Positions 9,027 through 18,605 of a stretch of DNA of 64,000 nt are shown here, one piece after another; position 1 is the first letter of the stretch; the number at the start of each line of letters is the position of its first letter. Below the pieces are notes generated by a model that saw only the letters and a program-made list of their open reading frames with translations, made no database searches and was not told the origin of the DNA. The stretch spans positions 1,860,001 to 1,924,000 of the forward strand of contig JMMB01000007.1 of the NCBI GenBank assembly GCA_000686145.1, read 5' to 3'. A program made the translations under genes and the position numbers. Origin of the DNA: Peptostreptococcaceae bacterium VA2. GTDB taxonomy: Bacteria; Bacillota; Clostridia; Peptostreptococcales; Peptostreptococcaceae.

Positions 9027-9164
9027 CTTATCTACTGGTATAGATAAGAGCCACACACACAACAATCTACTTGAATAATCTAAAAGTTGTGTAATAAATT
9101 CAATTGATACTATTATTATATCAAAAGTTATATAGATTATTCAAGTATAAATTGTGTGTTGGCT
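9027..9164. repeat. Hairpin plus large inverted repeat upstream of a replication-initiator pseudogene
   Basis: CTTATCTA (9027-9034) and TAGATAAG (9041-9048) form a hairpin. Directly after it, a left arm at 9049-9081 matches a right arm at 9134-9164. The inner 13 bp (ACTTGAATAATCT and AGATTATTCAAGT) are perfect. The outer parts (AGCCACACACACAACAAT and ATTGTGTGTTGGCT) pair with small gaps. The loop of about 50 bases is very AT-rich. The arms end 40 bases before the start of a replication-type gene, so this may be a relic replication origin or a control structure. Confidence 0.6.
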
Positions 9165-9203
9165 TTAAGGTTTCTTCTATGTAATAACTAGGAGGAATTA
9201 TAA

Positions 9204-10070
9204 ATGAGTTATTTTAATAATGAAACACACTTTGAATTTGGTCAAGGATTCGGACAAGGCTTTACAGTTACACCTAATGAAATATTAAATGATAATACTC
9301 TATCTTATAAAGCATTAGGTATTTATGTACAAATACTTCAATATCAAAATTCAAGCCAGCATAAAATTTATATGTCTAATCTTAGAAAATTAAAATCAGA
9401 TGGTTAGACATCTGTTAGAAATGGTATGAATGAATGAATTAAACGTGGATACATAGAAAGAATTACTCTAAGAAATGAAATAGGACAGATAACTGGATGT
9501 AAATATATTATTCACGTTAAACCTATTGAAAATACAACGTGCGAACCTAATCGTGATAATGCCATTTCGGACAACAACATATTGGAAAATCACGTAGTAA
9601 TAAAGAAAATAGGTAATAAAGAAAATAAGAAAAAAGAAAATGTTGATGATGAGGATGCTAAGCAAACTATTCATTCTGATAATGTAATAGAACTATACAA
9701 GACTTTTAAGATTGAAAAAAGAATAATGCCACATACTTTAAAGTTATTAAAGAAATATGCTGATTATTTTAGTATAGAAGTTTTAGAACAAATATTCATA
9801 CAAGCAAGTGAAGAATCGGTTATTAAGAAATATAATTATATTAAGACTATGTTAGATAACTATTTATATAACAAGATATTTACTATTAATGATATAGATA
9901 GTAATTATAATGAAATAGATATTTATAAGACTGTTGTAGATGAGTTAAATGGTGCTATAAATGACCGTAAAAAAGACTTAATGATAGAAAATGAAAAATT
10001 ATCAACGCTTGATAGTATTCTTGAAAGAACAAAATTATATCCAAAACAAGTCGGAGCAAGCGACCTATAA
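9204..10070 (+). pseudogene. Replication-initiator/DnaD-like protein of phage or plasmid type, with two internal stops
   Basis: A good AGGAGG precedes ATG at 9204. The frame encodes a winged-helix N-terminal domain as in phage/plasmid replication initiators: FTVTPNEILNDNTLSYKALG, then MSNLRKLKSDG, then TSVRNGMNE and IKRGYIER. A C-terminal DnaD-like helical domain follows, from VIELYKTFKIEKR to NYIKTMLDNYLYNK. Two in-frame stops interrupt it: TAG at 9405, where family members usually have Lys or Arg before TSVRN, and TGA at 9435, where the helix NE-x-IKRGYIE needs a hydrophobic residue. The same frame is otherwise open for ~290 codons. It is a decayed relic of a phage or integrative element, with an inverted repeat just upstream. 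Confidence 0.8.
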
Positions 10071-10225
10071 TTACTCAAAGGAAAAGTTCGTTTAGTGTAA
10101 TAATCTAACTCGATTCCATTATAGAATAACGTTCTTAAAAATTATGAGTTTTATAAACAAAATAGATATACAAATGTATTTACCAATTTAATGCTATCTT
10201 ATAAAATTATTTATTAGAATAAATT

Positions 10226-10256
10226 AATCTAAAAATGCTAATAATATTTTTAGATT
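10226..10256 (+). terminator. Stem-loop between the replication pseudogene and the DUF1540 gene
   Basis: AATCTAAAAAT and ATTTTTAGATT form an 11-bp stem around a 9-base loop. Only short T-pairs follow, so termination may be weak. Confidence 0.5.
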
Positions 10257-10276
10257 GATTTAAAGGAGGTGTTAAT

Positions 10277-10444
10277 ATGCATCAAAATATAAATCCTAGT
10301 ATTGGATGTACTGTACATGAATGTAAATATCATGCTCAAACAGCTGAAAAGTGTAGTCTTAATGAGATTAAAGTAGTTAAGCATGAAAATAATGCTACAA
10401 CTAAAGAATGTACAGATTGTGGAAGTTTTGAAATAAAACATTAG
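10277..10444 (+). CDS. DUF1540 small cysteine-rich protein
   Basis: A 55-residue protein with a strong AAAGGAGG upstream of ATG at 10277. It carries the DUF1540 cysteine pattern: C11 and C16 in GCTVHECKYH, C26 in EKCSLNEIKV, and C45/C48 in KECTDCGSF. DUF1540 domains are thought to bind a metal ion; the function is unknown. It lies inside the phage-remnant region but looks intact and has its own terminator at 10486-10530, so it is probably a resident clostridial gene. Confidence 0.85.
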   Translation: MHQNINPSIGCTVHECKYHAQTAEKCSLNEIKVVKHENNATTKECTDCGSFEIKH

Positions 10445-10485
10445 AATTAAAAATTATTTATGAAACTATAATTTTTCATGCAAAA

Positions 10486-10530
10486 AAGAGAAAAGGAGCT
10501 GTCTCAAAATAGAGACTAGCTCCTTTTCTT
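10486..10530 (+). terminator. Strong intrinsic terminator
   Basis: AAAGGAGCT-GTCTC and GAGAC-TAGCTCCTTT form a long stem, followed by T-rich sequence. It ends the DUF1540 transcript and may work in both directions. Confidence 0.8.
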
Positions 10531-10586
10531 TGAGACACTCCCTGTATTATTTGTAAGAAAATGTATAGAAAACTTAAGAGTTAATA

Positions 10587-10721
10587 TTATTTTTTAAGTT
10601 CATTGCCAAGATATTTTGCTATTGTTCCCATCCCAGATATACCTGCAATAGTTTCAGCATCTCAGTTATAATTCGTATTAGTATTTACATCATAAGTATA
10701 GATTTGGAAAAATTCATTCAT
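10587..10721 (-). pseudogene. Small phage-type ORF with internal TGA
   Basis: From ATG at 10721 (GGTGAT upstream) the minus strand encodes MNEFFQIYTYDVNTNTNYN, then an in-frame TGA (10662-10664), then DAETIAGISGMGTIAKYLGN and a TAA at 10587: 44 codons in all. The smooth continuation on both sides suggests that a Trp codon (TGG) became TGA. It sits directly downstream of a tape-measure remnant in the same orientation, so it was probably a small tail-module gene. No function is assigned. Confidence 0.55.
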
Positions 10722-10741
10722 TTTTGTATCACCTTTTATTA

Positions 10742-11474
10742 TTATCTAATGGATTTAACGATATTTTTTACAACTTCATCTTGAGACTTCTTAATCATTT
10801 TCTCGACTTGTGGCATTACATCTTCAGTAATATTGATTGTTGCAAATTAGAATTTAAATCATTTTTAATGATGTTTCCTAATACCCCAAATGCTTCTCCA
10901 CTATCATTTAAGAAATTCATCATAGTTTCCTTTAAACTAGTAACATTTCCGTCTATATCTGTGAATGTATTATTACCTAAAGCATTTGCAACCATATCTG
11001 CAATATTAGAATCAGACCACTTCTTTTCTAAGTCTTGTATAGACTTTTCTGTAGTATCACTTAATCTTTCTTTTTCATTGTCATACATTTTATTTACTGA
11101 TTCATCTACATTACTTTGAACCATATCTTGAAGTTTCTTTTGCTCTTCTTTCATTTGATTAAGTAACTCTTGTAACTTCTTCTGCCCAGTTAAAGAATCA
11201 TCTTTAGTGGCAACATCTATTCGTTTCTGTAATTTAGATATAGAATCTTGTTGATCTTTCAAATCATTCTTATAATCCATTTCTTTTCTTGAATCATTAT
11301 AGGCTTCCTTCTCTTTATCAAATGCTTTTAATTTCAAATCTAATTCTTCAGAAATCAACTTCTTACGATCATCTAATTGTTGTTTATATACAGATGTAAT
11401 TTTGTCTTCTATAGATTTAACTACGTTAAGTTGGTCTTTATATGAACTCTTAATCTGATTATTTAGACTTTTTA
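10742..11474 (-). pseudogene. Phage tail tape-measure protein, C-terminal remnant with frameshift
   Basis: The frame from about 11474 encodes a long charged coiled coil (SLNNQIKSSYKDQL, DDRKKLISEELDLKLK, SISKLQKRIDVATKDDSLTG) followed by an ALGNNTFTDIDGNVTSLKET segment, as in the C-terminal ends of phage tape-measure proteins. There is no start codon and an in-frame TAA lies at the 5' edge, so the N-terminal bulk is lost. Near 10845 the frame shifts by one base. The continuation reads ATINITEDVMPQVEKMIKK and ends SQDEVVKNIVKSIR with a TAA at 10742. The tape-measure identity rests on composition and context rather than a signature motif. Confidence 0.6.
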
Positions 11475-11572
11475 TAATTTAGATTTAAAGTTGTAATTAA
11501 TCACAAGCCATATTTTGTATATATAATTTACTTATCTTCTGTTAATACTATTTATGTCAAGGTGGTGAATTT

Positions 11573-12025
11573 ATGATTTTAAAAAAATTAAGTATTATAT
11601 TTGCAATAATTTTAATTATATTTGCAAATAGTAGTAATATTTCTTTTGCTGCTACTTCTGTAAATAAAACAGACATGACTAATGAATATATTAAATCATT
11701 AGAAATTATAGATAATTATATGTATGTATTAATGAAATCTATTTCTACAGCGAATTTCAATGAAACTCAAATTAATAAAGATATTAAATTTGTAGAAACA
11801 TTAATTAATGATTTAAGTTCCAAAACTTCAAAACTTACTGAAAGTGATAATGATGTCATTTTAGCTATGCAAGTTATATTAAATTACTATAAAATATCTA
11901 TAATAAATGCGAAAAGATTTTTAAATACCAAAGATGTTGATTCATTAATAACCGCTATTAGCTCTTTTTCGTTAGGTTATGACTCTTCATCTAGCTTAAG
12001 AACAATTATAGGAAAAGTGAGATAG
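11573..12025 (+). CDS. Small secreted protein of unknown function
   Basis: A 150-residue protein starting at ATG 11573 after AAGGTGGTGA. Residues 1-26 form a classic signal peptide: KK, then a hydrophobic core SIIFAIILIIFA, then a likely cleavage site at ISFAA-T. The mature part is all-helical in appearance (IKSLEIIDNYMYVLMKSIS, DIKFVETLINDLSS, VILAMQVILNYYKISIINAK), without cysteines or known motifs. It is a single gene with its own terminator overlapping the stop codon. I do not recognise the family. Confidence 0.75.
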   Translation: MILKKLSIIFAIILIIFANSSNISFAATSVNKTDMTNEYIKSLEIIDNYMYVLMKSISTANFNETQINKDIKFVETLINDLSSKTSKLTESDNDVILAMQVILNYYKISIINAKRFLNTKDVDSLITAISSFSLGYDSSSSLRTIIGKVR

Positions 12026-12043
12026 CAAGTTCTCACTTTTTCT
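12013..12043 (+). terminator. Intrinsic terminator overlapping the secreted-protein stop codon
   Basis: AAAGTGAGA and TCTCACTTT pair across the TAG stop, followed by TTTCT. Confidence 0.85.
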
Positions 12044-12117
12044 ATATTATAAATTCTCATTATTATGCACAAAAGAATAATACAAAATTTATAACTCTTA
12101 GTTTTATTTTTGTATAG

Positions 12118-12303
12118 TTATTTTATTCTTTTTTTTAATACTAAAATGACAACTGTACCTATCCCTAAAATTCCAAATTAACAAGCAACAATAAATCCTA
12201 TAATATTAAAACTTTTAACTTCACTATTGCCTTCTTTTAGTATTTTATCTATTTCTGTTTTTGTATAACCGTTTTTTTCTAATTGATAAATTGTTTTATT
12301 TTA
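12118..12303 (-). pseudogene. Remnant of a small membrane protein with internal TAA
   Basis: The minus-strand frame encodes TIYQLEKNGYTKTEIDKILK, then a hydrophobic segment FNIIGFIVAC, an in-frame TAA, then FGILGIGTVVILVLKKRIK and a stop at 12118. The two halves together form one plausible membrane helix with a positive tail, so a Leu TTA probably became TAA. No start codon is seen at the 5' side. It lies in the otherwise empty space between the secreted-protein gene and the cupin gene. Confidence 0.45.
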
Positions 12304-12374
12304 TTTATAATAGAATCATTATATATAAGAGTCTACTTAAAATATAATATAATTTAATATAGGGGGAAATATAT

Positions 12375-12875
12375 ATGTATTCAGCAGAGTATTTCATAAA
12401 ACAATTAGACTTACAACCGCATGTTGAAGGCGGTTATTTTAAAGCTAACTTTGCTTCAAGCGAAAATATTACATCAAATGATCTAAGAACTAAATTTGAA
12501 GGTGAAAGAATACTATGGACTAGTATTTATTTTTTACTTAGAGATGGAGAGGTATCTAATTTCCATAGATTAAAATCAGATGAAATGTGGTATTACCATG
12601 CTGGTTCTCCTCTTACTATTTATATGATAAGTCCAGAAGGTGAGCTTACTACACATGAACTTGGATTAAACATTAAAAATGGCGAAGTGCCTCAAGTTTT
12701 AGTTCCTAAAAATTACATATTTGGTTCTGCAATGAACAATGAAGGATTTTCACTAGTTGGCTGTATGGTTTCACCTGGATTTGAATTTAAAGATTTTGAG
12801 CTTTTCAAAAGACAATATCTACTAGATTTATATCCTCAACATAAGGAAGCTATAGTTAAATTAACTCAAGAGTAA
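12375..12875 (+). CDS. DUF985 (Cupin_5) family protein
   Basis: A 166-residue single-domain cupin of the DUF985 family. Family features are AEYFIKQLDLQPHVEGGYF at the N-terminus, TSIYFLLRDGEVSNFHRLKSDEMWYYHAG (cupin motif 1 with His and Glu) and GCMVSPGFEFKDFEL near the end. Members are beta-barrel proteins of uncertain, possibly sugar- or nucleotide-related function. The ATG at 12375 follows AGGGGGA. It is a lone gene that shares a strong bidirectional terminator with the convergent cell-wall nucleotidase gene. Length is normal and no residue of the motif appears lost. Confidence 0.9.
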   Translation: MYSAEYFIKQLDLQPHVEGGYFKANFASSENITSNDLRTKFEGERILWTSIYFLLRDGEVSNFHRLKSDEMWYYHAGSPLTIYMISPEGELTTHELGLNIKNGEVPQVLVPKNYIFGSAMNNEGFSLVGCMVSPGFEFKDFELFKRQYLLDLYPQHKEAIVKLTQE

Positions 12876-12880
12876 TATAT

Positions 12881-12927
12881 TAAAAGGAGCACATAAAATC
12901 AATTTGATTTTATGTGCTCCTTTCTTT
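12881..12927. terminator. Bidirectional intrinsic terminator
   Basis: A perfect 18-bp stem, AAAGGAGCACATAAAATC against GATTTTATGTGCTCCTTT, with a 5-base loop. It lies between the convergent cupin and nucleotidase genes. Confidence 0.9.
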
Positions 12928-12930
12928 AAA

Positions 12931-15573
12931 CTATCTTTTTAATATTGATTTTATTTTAGCAAAAACACCTTCGTTTCCATTTCCACCAACTTGAGTTAAC
13001 ATCTTTGTTTTCTTAGATGATAAAACTTGTGCTTGTTTTTCATTTAAGTTATCTCCACCTATAACTACTGGAGCATTATCTTTAGCTGCAACAACGCCTA
13101 CTGCTAATGCATCTATAAGGTCACTACTATTCTTAGACCCATCTTTAGCTACAAATATATTGTTTAATTGTTCATCTTTATAGAATGTATCTATTACAAT
13201 AGCATTAGTTTCATTTCTATCAACCCCACCAAGTCTTTCTGCATTCGGTAATTTATTTGCAACATTCTCTGATATAGCTGATTCTTTTCCTATAACATAA
13301 GATTTGTTTATTTTTTCATCTGTTATATATTTATCAACCACTTTTGTTCCTTCACTTGGTGATGAGAATAATATAGGCATATTTTTATTAGCTGCCACAG
13401 GAGCTATGCTTACCGCATCAGATAATCCTGTTACACCATTGACTACAGCTATTTGTGATATATCACCCAATTTTTTTGAAACTTCTAAAGCTGTTTCATA
13501 TCTATCGTCACCACTTATTCTTTCAACTTTTAAATTCATTGCTTTTAATTCTTTAACTACAGATTCTTCTATTACAGCGTTTCCACCTACTAAATAAATG
13601 TTTTTTGCTTGTAATCTTTTTATTTCTTCTTTAGTTTTAGAATCTAGAGCTTTATTATTTGTTAAAAGTATAGGAGCATTTTTAAGTTTTGCAAAAGGAG
13701 TTGCAGCTAATGCATCTGCTTGTCCTTGTGAGTTTACTATAACTACGTTATCTGACTTATCAAATGAACTTTGACTTACTTTAGTTGCTGTTTCATATCT
13801 ATCATAGCCTGTAAGCTTCTTTGTATTTATAGCATAAGTGTTTATTATGTTTGGATTTTTATCTACATCAATTTTATTTAATCCTAAAGTTCCATTTTTA
13901 TTAGCATCTTCTTTTGAGAATTTTTCTGTGTATTTTTCAAAAGCTTCTAAATCGCCCATTACGACTTCATATTTTACTTCTTTAAATGTATCAAATCCGT
14001 CTCCACCTTGAGCCAAGAATATATTTGCTACTGTATTTATGCTACTATCATCTTTTATTTGTGTTTTGTTAGCGTCATTTAAATTCATGCTATCTACTTT
14101 AACTACCCACTTGTTATCTTTCTTTTCTGGATGCCATTTATATGTAAATCCATCTACTTGTAACATTCTTGGTCTGTTGTATTTCCCTTCTTCTTGTCCT
14201 ACTATCCAATCATGTATTTCTTGTTTTTCTAATATTTGCTTTAATTGAGCTCCATTTAACGTTAACTTAGTCAAATCATTGCTAAATGGTTGTATTGTAT
14301 ATACATCTTCATAGGTAATATCTCCTGATTTTAAATCATCTCTAACTCCACCTATATTCATAAGAGATATATCAATTTTTTCACCCTTGTCTCTAACTGC
14401 CCAAAGTTGAGCCTCAGCTATCATTCTTCCAAGTTCTGCTTCTCCATTGTCATTACTTATAGATCTAGAAATTTCTTCTTCTGCAAATCCAACTTTTCTC
14501 TCAAGCATTGGCTTTACTTCTTTTTTAGCATGATTAACTATTTTAGTAACATTAGGATCTGGAATTATTTTCTTTGGATCCACTGATATTACATTTCCCT
14601 TACTATTTACAACATCACCAGTAGACTTATCTATAGTTAAGTCTATCTCACCTATATTTTGTCCCTTAGAGTAAGCTTGAGTTACAACTATATTGTCTTT
14701 GCCTTCTCTCTTTACAACAGAGTTTGCGTAATCATGATTGTCAGCAGCTATTATAGCATCAACTTCGCCATTAACTTTTTTAGATATATCATATATGTCA
14801 CTAGATCCAGATAAATCTATTAGTTGTTTAGTATCCTTATCTGTTTTAGCTGGAACATGTGATAATACAACTATAGTTTTAACGCCTTGTGATTTTAACT
14901 CTTCACTATATTTATCTATTGCTTGTACTTCATCAATAAAATCTATATCTTTTATTCCATTTGGAACAACTTTGTTTACAGTATCAGCTGTAACCACCCC
15001 TATAACTCCAACTTTCACTCCATCAAATTCTTTTACTACATATGGGTTTAATATAGGTTCGCCTTTTTTAACACTTTTATTTCCAAATTTCATATCTTTA
15101 TTTGCCACAACATTTGAAGTTATCCAGCTCAATTTATCTGATCCTGACCACTCAAGACCTGATTTATGAGTTCCTCCTTGGATAAGTCTTGCTAATTCAT
15201 CTGTTCCTTCATCATATTCATGATTTCCACTTGTTACTATATCCACATTCATTTCTTTTAATATTTCTAGAGTTGGTTGGTCTTGTTTTAACGCTGTAAC
15301 AGCCGGGCTACCTCCAACTGCATCGCCTGCTGACATTGTAAGTGTATTTTTATTTTCTAATTGTAATTTTTTTAGATAAGCTGATAGATTATCTATCCCT
15401 CCACCATATTTAGGGTCAGCATCAAATTGTCCATGCAAATCATTAAATGATAATAATTTTACGTCTACAGTATTTGATTGTGCTGATGCTTTTATTGGTT
15501 GAATTCCCGGTATTATTAATCCTGCTGAAATCGCTATTACTGCTAATCTTTTACTCCCTCTTTTGTAACTCAT
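12931..15573 (-). CDS. Cell-wall-anchored 5'-nucleotidase with three CWB2 repeats
   Basis: An 880-residue secreted protein. Residues 1-31 are a signal peptide ending KASAQ. A calcineurin-like metallophosphatase domain follows, with NDLHGQ (about residue 44), SAGDAVGG and SGNHEYDEG, then LSHVPAK. The 5'-nucleotidase C-terminal substrate domain follows (AEAQLWAVRD, MNIGGVRDDL, QPFSNDLTKL). The last ~295 residues are three CWB2 repeats (LTGYDRYETATKVS, ISGDDRYETALEVS, LGGVDRNETNAIVI) that bind anionic cell-wall polymer in Clostridioides-type walls. The usual GH[ST]H/Q motif is ADNHDY here, a variation that might alter specificity. It lies 42 bases downstream of a paralogue and is probably co-transcribed. 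Predicted role: extracellular nucleotide dephosphorylation. Confidence 0.9.
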   Translation of the reverse strand: MSYKRGSKRLAVIAISAGLIIPGIQPIKASAQSNTVDVKLLSFNDLHGQFDADPKYGGGIDNLSAYLKKLQLENKNTLTMSAGDAVGGSPAVTALKQDQPTLEILKEMNVDIVTSGNHEYDEGTDELARLIQGGTHKSGLEWSGSDKLSWITSNVVANKDMKFGNKSVKKGEPILNPYVVKEFDGVKVGVIGVVTADTVNKVVPNGIKDIDFIDEVQAIDKYSEELKSQGVKTIVVLSHVPAKTDKDTKQLIDLSGSSDIYDISKKVNGEVDAIIAADNHDYANSVVKREGKDNIVVTQAYSKGQNIGEIDLTIDKSTGDVVNSKGNVISVDPKKIIPDPNVTKIVNHAKKEVKPMLERKVGFAEEEISRSISNDNGEAELGRMIAEAQLWAVRDKGEKIDISLMNIGGVRDDLKSGDITYEDVYTIQPFSNDLTKLTLNGAQLKQILEKQEIHDWIVGQEEGKYNRPRMLQVDGFTYKWHPEKKDNKWVVKVDSMNLNDANKTQIKDDSSINTVANIFLAQGGDGFDTFKEVKYEVVMGDLEAFEKYTEKFSKEDANKNGTLGLNKIDVDKNPNIINTYAINTKKLTGYDRYETATKVSQSSFDKSDNVVIVNSQGQADALAATPFAKLKNAPILLTNNKALDSKTKEEIKRLQAKNIYLVGGNAVIEESVVKELKAMNLKVERISGDDRYETALEVSKKLGDISQIAVVNGVTGLSDAVSIAPVAANKNMPILFSSPSEGTKVVDKYITDEKINKSYVIGKESAISENVANKLPNAERLGGVDRNETNAIVIDTFYKDEQLNNIFVAKDGSKNSSDLIDALAVGVVAAKDNAPVVIGGDNLNEKQAQVLSSKKTKMLTQVGGNGNEGVFAKIKSILKR

Positions 15574-15615
15574 TTTTAATTCCCCCTACAGTTATATCTT
15601 TTATTTTTAGTTAAA

Positions 15616-18555
15616 CTATTTTTTCAATACATTTTTTAATTTATTAAAAATACCTTCATTTCCATTTCCACCAACTTGAGTTAACATCTTTGTTTTCTTA
15701 GTTGATAAAACTTGAGCCTGTTTATCATCTACATTCTTACCACCTATTACAACAGGTGCATTTTCCTTAGCTGCAACAACCCCTACTGTTAAAGCATCTA
15801 TTAAGTCATCTTGTTTTTTCATACCATCTTTAGCTACAAATATATTTTTCAATTCTTCTTCTTTATAGAAATTGTCTATTATTATAGCATTAGTTTCATT
15901 TCTATTATTACCACCAAGTCTTTGCGAATTTGGCAACTTACTTTCTAAATCTTTTGATATAACAGATTCTCCACCTATAATATATGATTTATTTATTTTT
16001 TCATCTTTTATAAATTTGTTTATATCTTCTGATTTATTATCATTTGAAGAAAGTAATATAGGCATATTTTTATTTCCTGCAACAGGTGCTATACTTACTG
16101 CATCAGCCAATCCTGTATTCCCATTTATTAATGCTACTTCTGATACATCTCCTAGTCTCTTTGCTACTTCTAGAGATGTTTTATATCTGTCATTTCCACT
16201 TATTCTATCTACAGACAAGTTCATAGATTTCAATTCATTTGCTACAGACTCATTTACAGCACTATTTCCACCTATTATATAAACATTTTTAGCGCCTAAT
16301 CTTTTTATTTCTTCTTTTGTCTTGTCATCTAATTTATTGTCATCTGTTAAAAGAATAGGAGCATTTTTTTGCGTTGCAAGAGGTGTTGCACAAAGGCCAT
16401 CAGATATTGCTTTTGAATTGACTATTACTACATTTTCAGCTGTTTTAAATGCACTTTGACTTATCTTAGCTGCTGTCTCATATCTTGAATTTCCTATTAA
16501 TTTTTTCTCTGGTATCGAACTAGTTACATAGTTTAGATCATATGAATATTTAACTAAATTTTCCCCCGTTGTTCCTTGTACATCTATGTATGGATGTTGT
16601 GATAAATAGTTTTTGCCGTTTTCATGAGAATTAAATACTACTTTAGCCTCACTATCTACTGTTTTTATTTTCCAGTTATCATCATGACTTGGATTTATCG
16701 TCCCTTGTGATTTTATATAATCTACTATAGCTTCTCTATTTTCATAAACACTTGAATGTATCATTTTAGCATCTCTAACACCTGGAAAAGTTCCTGTAGC
16801 TCTATAGTTATTAGTTGCAACTAAAAATTGTTGATTTAAATCTATATTTTTTCCATTTAATTTTAAATTACTTATTCTTGATGAATTAGCATTTATAGTT
16901 TTTCCACTAGCATCATACTTAGCTGGCTTTGTTACGTCTATTTCGTAAGTTAATCCTTCTATACTATCAAAATTGTATGATCTATAGCTTGAATTTAATA
17001 ATTCTTGTTGCTTTTTAGAATTAGCATCTATAGTGTTGAACATTCCTGCACACATTTCTAACCATTCTTTAACTTGTGCTCCATTCATTTTTAATACATT
17101 TAATGTATTATCATATATATATAAACTAGATAAATCTTTTATTTTTAAATCTCCAGCTTTTATATCAACAAAACTTGTTGCATCATTAAAGTCTCTTCCA
17201 CCTGCTTTAAATGGTGCTGCTGCTGATAGTATTTGTAAATTTTTATCTGCTGCTAAGTCTGGTTCTCCTTCTTTTATAATCTTTTCAACATACCATTTTT
17301 GAGCATTCGCAACTAATTCAACAGAAGAATCATCTGCAACTAACGAGAAGAAGCTATTTAAGTCTTGTGTACTTTTTCCAACACCTGAATTAACATATTG
17401 TACAGTTTTTTCATGAGCTGCTTTTAGTGCTTTATTTTCTGATATTATAGGATTATTTACAGCAGGTGATTCAGTTCTTATTGGGTTTTTACCTTCACCA
17501 TAAACTTTTCCATCCACACTTCTTCTTTCGACAGAGCTTTTATTGTCTTGTACCGACCATTTTCCATTTTTTTGAATTAATTCTAAGTTAATTATTCCTA
17601 GCTCTTTACCCCAGTTAGTTGGTTGCACAATTTGTACACCATTTTTTTGTGTTGCTGTGTTTGAATGAGAATGACCTGCAACTATTGCATCTATTCCATC
17701 TACTTTAGTTAATTGATAAGCTGCATTTTCTGACCCCGCTACATGTGTATCATCTTCTCCTGTACCACTATGCGCTAATGCAACAACTATATCAACACCT
17801 TCTTTTTCTTTTAGTGTTTTAGTTACTTTGTCTGCTGCAGTTTTTATATCTTCAACTTTAACTTTACCTTCTAAATTTTGCTTGTCCCAATTTAATATTT
17901 GAGATGGAACAAATCCTGTTATACCTATTTTTATATTTTGCTTATTTCCATTCGAGTCAATAACTTCTTCATTGATTACTTTATATGGATTAAACTTATA
18001 GCTTCCGTCTAGATTTAAAACGTTTGCATTTAATACATCTGTTTTCATAACAGACTTATCTGTTATTTGTTCTAAAAAATCAAGCCCATAGTTAAACTCA
18101 TGATTTCCTAACGTTGTTGCATCATATTCTAATATATCTAAAGCCTCATATGCTGGATATTTTTCCCCTGGCTTTGTCTGTGTTTCTTTATTCATAGCAT
18201 ATACACTAGCTAATGGATTCCCCTGTATTGTATCTCCATTATCAACTAGTATTGCGTTATCTATTTTGTCAGCTATATTTTTGTTTTTATCAACTTCTTT
18301 TTTTGATTTTTCTATAAGAGTTGCAACTTTTGACAGCCCCAAGTTTTGATTAGGCTTATCTGTATAATAGTCATGGTCCATTATATTTGCATGTAAATCA
18401 GTTGTTGCCATTATACGAAAATCTACGGTTGGTGATTGGTTTGCTTTTGTTTCTTGATTTGTTGTGTTTTCAGCTGCTATTACTGGCATTACAGCTTGCC
18501 CCGTTATTGCTGTTGCCATAGCTATTGTAGCTATTTTTTTTCCCTTGTTTTTCAT
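15616..18555 (-). CDS. Cell-wall-anchored 2',3'-cyclic-nucleotide phosphodiesterase/nucleotidase (CpdB-like) with three CWB2 repeats
   Basis: A 979-residue secreted protein with a signal peptide (residues 1-28, ending PVIAA). The metallophosphatase domain has all ligand motifs: TTDLHANIMDHDYY, VDNGDTIQGNPL, LGNHEFNYGLDF, ALAHSG and AGHSHSN. The 5'-nucleotidase C-terminal domain follows, with FKAGGRDFNDATSF and a TNNYRATGTFPG segment as in CpdB. Three CWB2 repeats (about residues 685-979) close the protein and are nearly the same as those of the downstream neighbour, including the last 25 residues, which shows duplication of the anchor. CpdB-type enzymes cleave 2',3'-cNMPs and 3'-nucleotides, and some surface homologues cleave cyclic dinucleotides. 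It is the first gene of the pair, with a promoter at 18606-18634. Confidence 0.9.
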   Translation of the reverse strand: MKNKGKKIATIAMATAITGQAVMPVIAAENTTNQETKANQSPTVDFRIMATTDLHANIMDHDYYTDKPNQNLGLSKVATLIEKSKKEVDKNKNIADKIDNAILVDNGDTIQGNPLASVYAMNKETQTKPGEKYPAYEALDILEYDATTLGNHEFNYGLDFLEQITDKSVMKTDVLNANVLNLDGSYKFNPYKVINEEVIDSNGNKQNIKIGITGFVPSQILNWDKQNLEGKVKVEDIKTAADKVTKTLKEKEGVDIVVALAHSGTGEDDTHVAGSENAAYQLTKVDGIDAIVAGHSHSNTATQKNGVQIVQPTNWGKELGIINLELIQKNGKWSVQDNKSSVERRSVDGKVYGEGKNPIRTESPAVNNPIISENKALKAAHEKTVQYVNSGVGKSTQDLNSFFSLVADDSSVELVANAQKWYVEKIIKEGEPDLAADKNLQILSAAAPFKAGGRDFNDATSFVDIKAGDLKIKDLSSLYIYDNTLNVLKMNGAQVKEWLEMCAGMFNTIDANSKKQQELLNSSYRSYNFDSIEGLTYEIDVTKPAKYDASGKTINANSSRISNLKLNGKNIDLNQQFLVATNNYRATGTFPGVRDAKMIHSSVYENREAIVDYIKSQGTINPSHDDNWKIKTVDSEAKVVFNSHENGKNYLSQHPYIDVQGTTGENLVKYSYDLNYVTSSIPEKKLIGNSRYETAAKISQSAFKTAENVVIVNSKAISDGLCATPLATQKNAPILLTDDNKLDDKTKEEIKRLGAKNVYIIGGNSAVNESVANELKSMNLSVDRISGNDRYKTSLEVAKRLGDVSEVALINGNTGLADAVSIAPVAGNKNMPILLSSNDNKSEDINKFIKDEKINKSYIIGGESVISKDLESKLPNSQRLGGNNRNETNAIIIDNFYKEEELKNIFVAKDGMKKQDDLIDALTVGVVAAKENAPVVIGGKNVDDKQAQVLSTKKTKMLTQVGGNGNEGIFNKLKNVLKK

Positions 18556-18605
18556 AAAATCCCTCCAATATAAATTAATTCAAGTTAAATAGTGTTTCTA
18601 TATAT

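Noticed and set aside
4638-11119. Possible recoding of UAG (several in-frame TAG codons in nearby genes)
   Set aside because: The affected codons would stand for Glu, Trp and Lys in different genes, other stops (TGA, TAA) are involved too, and intact genes here, such as the M24 and cupin genes, use none internally. Ordinary pseudogene decay explains it.
10724-11119. Plus-strand ORFs opposite the tape-measure remnant and opposite the CWB2, kam and oad genes
   Set aside because: They are shadow frames of genes on the other strand, without ribosome binding sites or recognisable protein features.
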